Shown here one piece after another: positions 28,792 to 37,009 of a stretch of 64,000 bases of DNA. The DNA is taken from the NCBI RefSeq assembly GCF_018129065.1, contig NZ_JAAEDM010000001.1:118046-182045 (forward strand). Reading direction: 5' to 3'. The notes below the pieces were generated by a model. That model was not told the origin of the DNA. It did no database searches and was given only the letters and a program-made list of their open reading frames with translations. Origin of the DNA: Neoroseomonas soli (GTDB taxonomy: Bacteria; Pseudomonadota; Alphaproteobacteria; Acetobacterales; Acetobacteraceae). Both the position numbers and the translations under genes were made by a program. How positions within the stretch are numbered: the stretch's first letter is position 1; every line of letters begins with the position of its first letter.

Positions 28792-28839
28792 ACGGCGAGG
28801 CGATGGTCGGCGGCTTGCCCCGGCGGCACCGCGCCCGTG

Positions 28840-29634
28840 TCAGGCCTCCACGACCCGGCGATACAGGTGCCAGGTGGCATGGCCGAGGATCGGCATGACC
28901 ACCGCGAGGCCGACGAAGATCGGCAGGCACCCGAGGGCCAGCAGGACCGCGACGATGATGCCCCAGGCCGCCATCGGGATCGGGTTCCGGAAGACCGCGC
29001 GCACCGAGGTCCATACCGCGACCCGAAGCCCGACATTGCGGTCGAGCAGGAGGGGGAAGGACACGACCGTGAGCGTGAGGATGAGTGCAGCGAAGAAGAA
29101 TCCGACGATGTGCCCCCAAAGGATCAGGCTCCACCCGGCGCTGGTGGTCAGCACCTGGCCCAGCAGCCCCCAGATGGACCCCGGCACCACATCGCCCATC
29201 GTCGCCCGGTAGACCATCTGTGCCGCATAGAGCCAGGCGACGAAGACCACGCACATGACGAGGCCAAGCGCCGCGATCGTCGGCATCGCCGGCGAGCGGA
29301 GGACGTCGAAGGCATTCAGCCAGGAGGTCGGAAGGCCCTTCTCCCGTCGCCGGCTCAACTCGTAGATGCCCAGGGCCGCAATCGGGCCCATCAGCGACAG
29401 CCCGGCAACGAGCGGATAGAGCAGCGGCAGGAGCGCGCCCCCGGATGCTGCCCGCGCCGCAACGAATCCGACGATCGGATAGATGATCCCGAGAAAGACC
29501 AACTGCGTCGGGGTCTCCGTGAAGTCTGCGTAGCCCTTGGTCAGGGCGATCCGGATATCGGAAAAACCGATGGCGCGGACGGCAGGCTCGATCTGGTCGG
29601 GGTTGCCCTCGGAAAGCAGCGAGACGTGAGCCAT
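28840..29634 (-). CDS. DUF2189 domain-containing membrane protein
   Basis: 264 residues with about six membrane segments. IRIALTKGYADFTETPTQLV near residue 27 and the central ALGIYELSRRREKGLPTSW region are typical of the DUF2189 family (COG5473), whose function is unknown. Members are often next to cytochrome oxidase or redox genes in alphaproteobacteria. It is convergent with the oxidase operon. A G/A-rich ribosome site (GGAGGGAA) precedes the start. Confidence 0.85.
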   Translation of the reverse strand: MAHVSLLSEGNPDQIEPAVRAIGFSDIRIALTKGYADFTETPTQLVFLGIIYPIVGFVAARAASGGALLPLLYPLVAGLSLMGPIAALGIYELSRRREKGLPTSWLNAFDVLRSPAMPTIAALGLVMCVVFVAWLYAAQMVYRATMGDVVPGSIWGLLGQVLTTSAGWSLILWGHIVGFFFAALILTLTVVSFPLLLDRNVGLRVAVWTSVRAVFRNPIPMAAWGIIVAVLLALGCLPIFVGLAVVMPILGHATWHLYRRVVEA

Positions 29635-29929
29635 CGCGTTCCCTCCTTATGCATCAAGCGCAGCCTCCCCTTCCGTGACATTGCGCCACGGAGGATGGCC
29701 CTGAAGCCTGTCGTGTCGAGGGTGAAGAGGCGTCCGTCGAGCGGCAGGCTCTCAGGTCAACAACTGCGATACCTTGAATAGCACACCGACCCTCCTGCCG
29801 CACGCGCGGATTGATCCCGGGCCGCAGGCCCGCCGCCGGGCGGGCTCGTGCGGACCAGGTCGTCGAGAGTGTCCTGAACGCGAAGGCCTGGAGCGGATCG
29901 CAACCCCGCCATGGCTCACGGGCCGGGCG
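29635..29929. other. Intergenic stretch without a clear gene
   Basis: About 295 bases between two minus-strand genes. No supportable frame. GGCCTGGAGCGG at 29885-29896 matches one arm of the repeat at 17091, but the partner arm is absent, so it is at most a decayed copy. Confidence 0.35.
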
Positions 29930-30946
29930 TCACTCCGGCTGGATGCCCGCTTCCCGGATCATGGCTTCCCAGCGGGCGTTGTCGCTCCGGATCCTCGTAT
30001 CCAGGGCCCCTGACGACAGCGGCAGGACCGCCGTGGAGAGGGCAGCAAAGCGCTCCTGCAGGGCGGTCCGGGCGAGGGCGGTACGGATCGCCTCATCCAG
30101 CCTGGCAACGACGGGCGCCGGCATGCGCGCCGGGCCGAGCACCGCGATGATCGTCTCGAGCGACATCTCCGCCGTCGCGAAGCCTTCCTGCAAGGTCGGA
30201 ACCTCCGGTGCGAGCGGGCTGCGCACCGCTGCCGAGACCGCGAGCGGACGCGCGCGCCCGGCGCGCGCCTGGCCGATGCCGGTTCCCAGGTCGACGATCG
30301 CGACCTCGATATGTCCGCCGACCAGATCGGACATCGCCTGAGGAATGCCGCGATAGCTGACGCCGGTGGGCTGCGTGCCGCTCGCCGTCGCGAAGAGAGC
30401 CAGCACCACCTGCCCTGTCGGTGAACCGAAGCCGACATTGAGCGGCGCATCGGTCCGACGCGCCCGGGCGCTGAGATCGGCGAGGGACATCAGGGGAGAC
30501 GCGGCCGGCACCATGAACATCATGGAGGTCGAGCCGATGCCCGAGACCGGCGTGAAACTCTCGACCGGGTCGTAGGGGAGATTCCGGATCAGGCTCCGCG
30601 CGACGAACATCACCGAGGAGCCCATGAGCAGCGTCTGCCCGTCCGGCTGGCTCCGCGCGACATGCGCGGCGGCGAGGGTGCCCTGCGCGCCCGGCCGGTT
30701 GTCCACCACCACGGTCTGCCCGAGGATTTCCTGCAGTTGCTGGGCGACGGCGCGCGTCACGTTGTCCGTCACCGAGCCGGCGGGAAAGGGCACGACGAGA
30801 GTGATCGGCCGGGACGCGCCATCCTGCGCGCGCCCCGCAATCGGCGAGAGGCCGGCCAGCACGGACGGCAGCGCGAGGACGGCCCGGCGGCTGGGAAGGC
30901 GCTTCGCGGGCACGGGCACGGATGTCGGGCGCAGGTGGGCTGGCAA
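29930..30946 (-). CDS. Bug family tripartite tricarboxylate transporter substrate-binding protein (TTG start)
   Basis: 338 residues from a TTG codon at 30946, chosen because GGAGGA lies 6 bases upstream and the resulting N terminus carries a clean export signal (LPSRRAVLALPSVLAGLSP, cut near GRA). No ATG in frame gives a sensible leader. Bug landmarks are ITLVVPFPAGSVTDNVTRAV, VVVDNRPGAQGTLAAAHVA and GVSYRGIPQAMSDLVGGHIE. No tctAB genes are near. It is divergent from the enoyl-CoA hydratase/CaiB pair at 31110, with 163 bases between, so its ligand is probably the acid that pair activates and converts. Confidence 0.88.
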   Translation of the reverse strand: MPAHLRPTSVPVPAKRLPSRRAVLALPSVLAGLSPIAGRAQDGASRPITLVVPFPAGSVTDNVTRAVAQQLQEILGQTVVVDNRPGAQGTLAAAHVARSQPDGQTLLMGSSVMFVARSLIRNLPYDPVESFTPVSGIGSTSMMFMVPAASPLMSLADLSARARRTDAPLNVGFGSPTGQVVLALFATASGTQPTGVSYRGIPQAMSDLVGGHIEVAIVDLGTGIGQARAGRARPLAVSAAVRSPLAPEVPTLQEGFATAEMSLETIIAVLGPARMPAPVVARLDEAIRTALARTALQERFAALSTAVLPLSSGALDTRIRSDNARWEAMIREAGIQPE

Positions 30947-31109
30947 GTAACGTCCTCCGGTATTTCCGGACTCTCGCGGCCCGGCAAAGCACCAATTCGG
31001 CAAGTGATACGGCCCCGGTGTCAAGCGAGGCCCCCGTCTCGCCAAACTCCGCCTGCCCGGCGTAGCGTGACGCAACGCATGCATACGCGCGGAACGGAGG
31101 AAGCAGGAC

Positions 31110-31877
31110 GTGATCGACTACGAGGTGCGCGACGGCGTCGCCGAGATTCTTTTCAACAACGCGCCGGTGAACGCCATCACGGCTGACTTCATGAACGCGC
31201 TCTTCGCGGCGCTCGAGCGGGCAAGGGACGATGGCGACGTGCGCGCGGTCGTCCTCGGCAGCGCCATCCCCGGACGGTTCTGCGGTGGGCTCGACCTGCC
31301 TGCCTTCCTCCGGGGAACGCCGGGCGAGGCGCACGCCATCGTCGGCAAGATCTATGCGCGGCTCAGCGAGCTGCAATCCGGCCTCGGCAAGCCGTCCATC
31401 GCCGCGGTCAACGGCGCCGCACGCGGCGCGGGCATGTCGATCGCGATCACCTGCGACGTCATCATCGCTGCCGACCATGCGACCTTCGGCTATCCCGAAG
31501 TCGATGTCGGGCTGCTGCCGGCAATCCACTTCAACCATCTGCCGCGCATCATCGGCCGGCACCGCGCCTTCGACCTTCTGTTCACGGGCCGCAGCTTCGA
31601 CGTTGCGGAGGCGGTGACGCTCGGGCTGGTCAATCGTCACGTCCCCGAACACGAGCTGATGGCGGAGGCGCGCCGCTACGCCGCGATCTTCGCGGCCAAG
31701 TCGCCGGTGCTCATGCGGCTCGGCAAGGCGGCCTTCCTGCGCGCCGCGACCGCGGGCTACCGCGAAGGCGCGGAGGCGGCGGTGGACCTGATCTCGACGG
31801 TCTTCGGCACCGAGGACTGCAAGGAGGGCCTCGCGGCCTTCGCCGAGAAGCGCAAGCCTGTCTGGAAGGGGGCATGA
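31110..31877 (+). CDS. Enoyl-CoA hydratase/isomerase family protein
   Basis: 255 residues of the crotonase fold, GTG start with GGAGGAAG 7 bases upstream. Oxyanion-hole regions are PGRFCGGLDL and NGAARGAGMSIA. Of the two catalytic glutamates of classical hydratases, the second is present (GYPEVDVG), while the first position (normally G-C-E-L) reads G-M-S-I. It may therefore act as an isomerase or on another acyl-CoA. It overlaps the CoA-transferase gene by 4 bases (ATGA) and should act on the CoA ester that enzyme makes. Confidence 0.88.
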   Translation: MIDYEVRDGVAEILFNNAPVNAITADFMNALFAALERARDDGDVRAVVLGSAIPGRFCGGLDLPAFLRGTPGEAHAIVGKIYARLSELQSGLGKPSIAAVNGAARGAGMSIAITCDVIIAADHATFGYPEVDVGLLPAIHFNHLPRIIGRHRAFDLLFTGRSFDVAEAVTLGLVNRHVPEHELMAEARRYAAIFAAKSPVLMRLGKAAFLRAATAGYREGAEAAVDLISTVFGTEDCKEGLAAFAEKRKPVWKGA

Positions 31878-33106
31878 TGCCCGTGAACGCGCCGGATGCT
31901 GCCGTGAAGGGCAGGGGCGCACTCGACGGCCTGCGCGTGCTGGACATGTCGCGTGTCATGGCGGGTCCCTTGGCGGGGCAGGTCCTCGCGGACCTCGGCG
32001 CCGACGTGATCAAGATCGAGCGACCCGGCCGCGGCGACGACACGCGCGAATGGGCACCGCCCTTCGTCACCGCTCAGCCCGCCTCCCCGCTGGACGATTC
32101 GGCCTATTTCTGGACCTGCAATCGGGGCAAGCGATCGGTCGTCGCGGATATCGCCACGGCGGAGGGCCAGGATCTCGTCCGCCACCTCGCGGCCGGTTCC
32201 GACGTGCTGATCGAGAACTACAAGGTCGGCAGCCTGGCGAAGTACGGGCTCGACTACGCGTCCCTGGCGGAGGTCAATCCTCGCCTCGTCTACTGTTCGA
32301 TCACCGGCTTCGGCCAGACAGGGCCGTACCGCTTCCGGCCAGGCTACGACACCGTCGTGCAAGGCATGGGCGGGCTGATGAGCATCACCGGCAATGCCGA
32401 CGACATGCCGGGCGGCGGCCCGCGCAAGGCCGGCATCGCGGTCGCCGACCAGATGACGGCGCTCTACGCGGATGTCGCCATCCTCGCCGCGCTGAGGGAA
32501 CGTGACCGGTCGGGGCTCGGGCAGCATCTCGACCTTTCGCTGCTCGACGTGCAGGTGGCGGCGCTGACGAATATCGGCATCGGCTACCTTGCCACCGGCA
32601 ATCTGCCGAGGCGCGCGGGCAACCGCCTTGCGACGGTCTATCCGAGCGACAGTTTCCGCTGCGCCGATGGCGACGTGATGATCATCGTCGGGAATGACGG
32701 GCAGTTCCGCAGCTTCTGCGCGGCACTTGGCCTCGAGGGCGTGGCGGAGGACCCCCGCTTCGCGCGCAACGAGGCACGGCTGCGCCACGCGGATCTCCTT
32801 GCGCCTCTGATCGAGCAGGCTCTTGCCCCGAGGGGTCTCGCCGACGCGCTCGCGCTGTTCGAGGCCGCGGGCGTGCCGGCCAGCCCGATCAACAATCTTG
32901 CCCAGGTCTTCTCCGATCCGCAGGTCGTCGCGCGCGGAATGGTGCGTGAGATCGCACGCGAGGATGGGCACAGGGTCCGGGTGATCGGCAGCCCGATCCG
33001 GATGTCGAGGACCCCGCCCCGCAACGACCGCCCGCCGCCGCGGTTGGGCGAGCATACCAAGGAGGTCATGCAGGAAGCCGGCCACGTCGCCGGGGAGATC
33101 CCGTGA
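31874..33106 (+). CDS. CaiB/BaiF CoA-transferase family protein
   Basis: 410 residues of the family III CoA transferases, which move CoA between carboxylic acids. N-terminal LDGLRVLDMSRVMAGPLAG and LGADVIKIERPG, the catalytic aspartate Asp159 in RPGYDTVVQG, and C-terminal AGVPASPINNL. Standard length. Two ATG codons (31874, 31877) are possible; the first gives the ATGA overlap with the hydratase gene. The acid substrate is not determinable. Together with the hydratase and the divergent Bug receptor it forms a small uptake-and-activation module. Confidence 0.92.
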   Translation: MMPVNAPDAAVKGRGALDGLRVLDMSRVMAGPLAGQVLADLGADVIKIERPGRGDDTREWAPPFVTAQPASPLDDSAYFWTCNRGKRSVVADIATAEGQDLVRHLAAGSDVLIENYKVGSLAKYGLDYASLAEVNPRLVYCSITGFGQTGPYRFRPGYDTVVQGMGGLMSITGNADDMPGGGPRKAGIAVADQMTALYADVAILAALRERDRSGLGQHLDLSLLDVQVAALTNIGIGYLATGNLPRRAGNRLATVYPSDSFRCADGDVMIIVGNDGQFRSFCAALGLEGVAEDPRFARNEARLRHADLLAPLIEQALAPRGLADALALFEAAGVPASPINNLAQVFSDPQVVARGMVREIAREDGHRVRVIGSPIRMSRTPPRNDRPPPRLGEHTKEVMQEAGHVAGEIP

Positions 33107-33415
33107 GCGGCTCACCTTCGGTGCGGTTCCGCGCGGCTTCCTCCCAACATGGACAATCCATGCTCTTCGTGCACGCGGCGCACGAGCCGCTGAAGCGGAC
33201 CTTCAGCATCGCGACCCCGCCAAGCCACCGTGTCTGCGCACGCGCCATCATGGTTCCGGGCAGGATGGGCACGTAGTGGGACGCGTCGGCCTGCCACGCG
33301 CCCCCGCCTCTGACCCCACCGCATCATAGTGATCGTCAGGTCAGATCGAGACTTCCACGGATGAGTGTGCTCGGCACGCCAATTTCCAGGCTGCCCCCGC
33401 AGCGATCCTCTGCGA
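33107..33415. other. Intergenic stretch between convergent genes
   Basis: About 310 bases between the CoA transferase and egtD stops. I see no supportable gene, strong hairpin or RNA feature. Confidence 0.4.
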
Positions 33416-34411
33416 TCACTCAGGCCGTGTCTCCGGCGGCGCGTGCAGAAGCCCGACCGAGAAAAGCCGATCCGGATCGGTCCAGGAGGCAAGGATCACC
33501 CAGCCGGAGGCCGCGAACAGTCGGCCGAGCTTCTCGGGGTCGTACTTGTGGCTGTTCTCGGTATGGATGCTTTCGCCCGCCGCAAGGTGAAACCGCCGCC
33601 CGGCCAATGTCACCGTCTGGCTGCACCGAGCGATGAGGTGCATCTCGATCCGATCTTCCGCGTCGTTCCACTTCGCACAATGGCGAAATGCGGCGAGATC
33701 GAAGTCGGCGCCGCACACGCGATTGAGCCGCGCCAGAAGATTGAGATTGAAGCGCGCCGTGATCCCAGCCGCATCGTCATAGGCAGGGATCAGCACATCG
33801 CGGTCCTTGATGAGATCGGCGCCGAGCACGAGGAGCGCGCGATCGCCGAGCGTTCTGCGCGCACGCTCGAGGAAGGTGCTCGCCTCGCTCGGAGTGAAGT
33901 TCCCGATCGTGGAACCGGGGAAGAACCCGACGCGCCGCGCCGCGCCAAGTGCGCGTGGCAATGCGAAGGGTCGCGAGAAGTCGGCCAGGACTGGAAGCAC
34001 CGGCACACGGGGATGCACCGCCGCGACCTTGCGGCTCGCCTCGTCGAGCCAGGCCGGTGCGATGTCCACCGGAACATAGGCCGCGGGGTTGGGCATGCCA
34101 CCGAGCAGGATGGCCGCCTTCTCGCCGTCGCCGGAGCCGAACTCCACGACTGCGGCACCGGGGCCGGCCGCCGTTCCGATCTCCGCGGCACGGTCCTGCA
34201 GGATGCGGCGCTCGGTGCGGGTCGGGTAGTATTCGGGCAGGCGCGTGATCTCGCCGAACAGCGCGGCACCTGCCTCATCATAGAGCCATTTGCAGGGCAG
34301 CGCTTTCTGCGGTGCGGCGAGGCCACGCAGCGCGTCGGCGAGCAAGGCCGAGCGCTCGGCGTCATCGGCCTTGGCGTGGCGCTGCGGCTTCTTCCGGGCG
34401 TGCGCGCTCAT
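33416..34411 (-). CDS. egtD: L-histidine N(alpha)-methyltransferase
   Basis: 331 residues. EgtD trimethylates histidine with S-adenosylmethionine to give hercynine, the first step of ergothioneine synthesis. The family signature is complete: LPCKWLYDEAGAALFGEIT near residue 38, LPEYYPTRTE at 58-67, the SAM site VEFGSGDGEKAAIL at 89-102, FFPGSTIGNFTPSEA, and HTENSHKYDPE near the C terminus. Its ATG overlaps the egtB stop by one base (TGATG), so egtB and egtD are co-transcribed and coupled. Confidence 0.95.
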   Translation of the reverse strand: MSAHARKKPQRHAKADDAERSALLADALRGLAAPQKALPCKWLYDEAGAALFGEITRLPEYYPTRTERRILQDRAAEIGTAAGPGAAVVEFGSGDGEKAAILLGGMPNPAAYVPVDIAPAWLDEASRKVAAVHPRVPVLPVLADFSRPFALPRALGAARRVGFFPGSTIGNFTPSEASTFLERARRTLGDRALLVLGADLIKDRDVLIPAYDDAAGITARFNLNLLARLNRVCGADFDLAAFRHCAKWNDAEDRIEMHLIARCSQTVTLAGRRFHLAAGESIHTENSHKYDPEKLGRLFAASGWVILASWTDPDRLFSVGLLHAPPETRPE

Positions 34412-35607
34412 CACGCATCCTCCGCCAGACGGACGCCGCTGAACTGCCATCGCTTGTCGGGCGGGAAGAAATTCCGGTAGCTGGGCCGCGCATGGCCGGG
34501 CGGGGTCGCAAGGGAACCGCCGCGCAGCACCATCTGCCCGACCATGAACTTGCCATTGTACTCGCCGATGGCGCCTTCCCAAGGTTGGAATCCGGGATAG
34601 GGCCGGTAGGCGCTGCCGGTCCACTGCCAGACGATCCCCGTCGCGTCGTGGAAGCCCGGCAGACGTGCGGCGGCTTCGAATTCCGCTTCGATCGGCAGTC
34701 GTTTCCCGGCCCAACGGGCGAAGGCATCCGCCTCGTACCAGCTGACATGACGTACCGGGCGGGCGGGTTCGAGCGGGCGCACACCGCCGGGGGTGAACTG
34801 CCACCACGCACCATCGCGCTGCTCCCAATAGAGCGGCGCCTTCCAATCCCCGGCGGCGCAGGCCGCCCATCCGTCGCTCATCCACAGAGTCGGCTTGCGA
34901 TAGCCGCCATCCTCGATGAAGGACAACCAGGCACCGTTGGTGATCAGGCGGTCGGCAATGCGGTAGGGCGCGAGCCAGGCGCGGTGGCGCGGCGTCTCGT
35001 TGTCGAACGCAAAGCCGGGACCCGCGTGCCCAATTTCCACCACGCCCTCCGGGCCCGCGATATAGGTGATGGGACCTGCCGCATGCGATGGCTCCTGCCA
35101 GTCGGGATCCCAGGCCGGACGAAGCGGGTTCTCCGCCAGCGCATGCAGCATGTCGGTCCGCAGGAGTTCCTGGTGCTGCTCTTCGTGCTGCAGGCCAAGT
35201 TCGATCAGGGCAACGGCAGGTTCGGGTGGCGCGGCAAGCAACCGGGCCATGGCGGCATCGACGTGTATCCGATAGGCGGATACCTCCGCCGTGCCGGGTC
35301 GCGTCAGCAAGCCACGCTTGGGCCGCGCATGCCGGGGGCCGGCTGCTTCGTAGTAGGAGTTGAAGAGGAAAGCGTAACCCGGATCGAACACCTGGTAGCC
35401 TGGATCGAAGCGACGCAGCACGAATGTCTCGAAGAACCAGGTCGTGTGGGCGCGATGCCATTTGGCCGGGCTGGCGTCTGGCATGGATTGGATGACCTGG
35501 TCTTCGGGCGATAGCAGTGCCACCAGCGCCTCCGTGCGGGCGCGTACGCCAGTGAAGCGACGCGCCAATGCCGCACCCGGTGTCGCATTGAACTCAAGAT
35601 CGTTCAT
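34411..35607 (-). CDS. egtB: Ergothioneine biosynthesis iron-dependent sulfoxide synthase
   Basis: 398 residues. EgtB joins hercynine to a thiol (gamma-glutamylcysteine or cysteine) with oxygen, giving the sulfoxide precursor of ergothioneine. The N-terminal DinB-like domain holds the iron ligands His51 (KWHRAHTTWFFE), His141 and His145 (LQHEEQHQELL). The C-terminal formylglycine-generating-enzyme-like domain shows PVRHVSWYEADAFARWAGKR, EFEAAARLPG and VWQWTGSAY. No egtA, egtC or egtE is near, as is usual for proteobacterial egtBD pairs. Transcribed first in the pair. Confidence 0.95.
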   Translation of the reverse strand: MNDLEFNATPGAALARRFTGVRARTEALVALLSPEDQVIQSMPDASPAKWHRAHTTWFFETFVLRRFDPGYQVFDPGYAFLFNSYYEAAGPRHARPKRGLLTRPGTAEVSAYRIHVDAAMARLLAAPPEPAVALIELGLQHEEQHQELLRTDMLHALAENPLRPAWDPDWQEPSHAAGPITYIAGPEGVVEIGHAGPGFAFDNETPRHRAWLAPYRIADRLITNGAWLSFIEDGGYRKPTLWMSDGWAACAAGDWKAPLYWEQRDGAWWQFTPGGVRPLEPARPVRHVSWYEADAFARWAGKRLPIEAEFEAAARLPGFHDATGIVWQWTGSAYRPYPGFQPWEGAIGEYNGKFMVGQMVLRGGSLATPPGHARPSYRNFFPPDKRWQFSGVRLAEDA

Positions 35608-35661
35608 GGCTTCTCTCCCAGGGGCCGCTGCCGAGATGGGGGCGCTGGCGGGATGGCCAAT

Positions 35662-35901
35662 CTACCCAGTTGAGCCGCCCGTCATGCGACGCCTTCTCGT
35701 CTTCGTGATCTCGAACTGAAGCGTGGCGGTCGCGGCTTCGATATCGGTCGGCGGCTTCGCCCCTGGCACTCGTCCCTGGGTGATGCGCATCGCGCCGATC
35801 GAGCCGATCGTCGTCCACTGCGAGCCGCGTTCCCCGACACCCTCCAGCACCAGCGGCACCGCGCGCTCCCGAAGGTCAGGCGAGCAGTTCGCCGCCGCCA
35901 T
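35662..35901 (-). pseudogene. IS3-like transposase OrfA remnant
   Basis: The first 40 codons (SPDLRERAVPLVLEGVGERG, then SQWTTIGSIGA) match the N-terminal start of IS3-family OrfA proteins, whose typical pattern is SPE-RERAV-MV---GEH-SQWAAI-SIA. After that the frame loses all similarity: the DNA-binding helix-turn-helix, leucine zipper and OrfB are missing. No clear terminal repeats are visible. It is a decayed insertion-sequence fragment filling the gap between egtB and the LysR gene. Confidence 0.65.
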
Positions 35902-35987
35902 CGCTCCATGGTTGGAGCCTCCGGCATACCCGGCGCAGTTCGGTCACCGGACTACATCACTGGCAGATCGCGCATGGGGGGCGTGCA

Positions 35988-36887
35988 TCACAGTGAATTG
36001 CGCATTGAGGCGACCCGCCGTGTGGTCGCCAGCAGCAACCTCGCTGCCCGCGACAATGCCCGACCGCGTTGGACGATGGCCGCTGCCCCGACGGAGACCC
36101 GGGGGTGCAGCCGCAGCAGCGTCAGATCCGCAGGCACGCCGCTCATCGCGCCGTAGGGGTCGACTATGGCGATTCCGGCACCGGCGCGAACGAGCGACAG
36201 GGCCACGGATGTCTGGGTGACCTCGATCGCGATGCGCCGTCGCAGCCCTTCCGCGGCGAAGGCCGCCTCGACGAGATCGCCGAGCGGTAGCCCCCGGCCG
36301 ACGCCGATCAGGGGCCAAGCAGGAAGGTCGCGGACGGCCACGCTGTCCCGGCCGGCCAGGGGATGCGAGGTCGGCACGGCGCAGACCAGCTCGGTCTCGT
36401 CGAGGGCCACGACCTGAAGGTCAGGCGCCACGAGCGGCGTCAGCACGAAGCCGAGGTCCACGCGTTCGCGCACCACCGCCTCGATCACGCCGAGGTTGTC
36501 CATGGTCTGCAACGCGACCTGGATGCCGGGCCGCGACCGGCGAAAGGCCGCGACGGCACGCGGAAGCAGATGGTCTGCGAGTGTCGGCGTGGCGGCTGCG
36601 ACGACGGAGCCGACGGTCATGTCGCGAATGCCGTCGATGAGGCGGTCGATCCGCGCGACGCCCTGGAAGACGCGATCCATCTCCGCGAGGATGACGCTGA
36701 GTTCGGCCGTCGGATGCAGCCGTCCTTTGCGTCGTCCGAACAAGGGGAAGCCAATGGCGGCTTGGCTTTCGCGCAGCATCATGCTCACGGCAGGCTGCGA
36801 CACCCCCAGCGTCTCCGCCGCGGCGGTCACAGTTCCGTGGCGGGCGACGGCATGGAGGATCTCAAGCTGGCGGTAAGTCAGGCGCAT
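35988..36887 (-). CDS. LysR family transcriptional regulator
   Basis: 299 residues. The helix-turn-helix is at about 17-37 (GTVTAAAETLGVSQPAVSMML). The effector domain begins VGSVVAAATPTLADHLLPRAV. It is divergent from the two enolase-superfamily genes and the branched-chain-type importer that start at 37010, with 122 bases between, and a 6-base dyad lies in that region. It probably controls that operon in response to the imported acid. The C-terminal part has no anomaly. Confidence 0.92.
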   Translation of the reverse strand: MRLTYRQLEILHAVARHGTVTAAAETLGVSQPAVSMMLRESQAAIGFPLFGRRKGRLHPTAELSVILAEMDRVFQGVARIDRLIDGIRDMTVGSVVAAATPTLADHLLPRAVAAFRRSRPGIQVALQTMDNLGVIEAVVRERVDLGFVLTPLVAPDLQVVALDETELVCAVPTSHPLAGRDSVAVRDLPAWPLIGVGRGLPLGDLVEAAFAAEGLRRRIAIEVTQTSVALSLVRAGAGIAIVDPYGAMSGVPADLTLLRLHPRVSVGAAAIVQRGRALSRAARLLLATTRRVASMRNSL

Positions 36888-36906
36888 CAGATGAGATTAT
36901 ATTTAC

Positions 36907-36931
36907 ATAAGCATTGCCGTGTTGAGCTTAT
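36907..36931. promoter_or_regulatory. Candidate LysR operator in the divergent promoter
   Basis: ATAAGC (36907-36912) and GCTTAT (36926-36931) form a perfect inverted repeat with a 13-base spacer. It lies in an AT-rich patch (36894-36935) that stands out in the GC-rich surroundings, just upstream of the LysR start and about 80 bases before the mandelate racemase-family gene. The spacing and location fit a LysR recognition site overlapping divergent promoters. Confidence 0.5.
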
Positions 36932-37009
36932 TTTCGGGGCCGCGCAGGATCATGCCGCCGCGCTTGGCAGATCCCTCGCGACAGAGGGACGGGGCAGGCA
37001 GGAACGCCC

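Noticed and set aside
29885..29896. Second copy of the double-palindrome repeat
   Set aside because: Only a 12-base match to one arm, without the partner arm or the first palindrome; could be chance.
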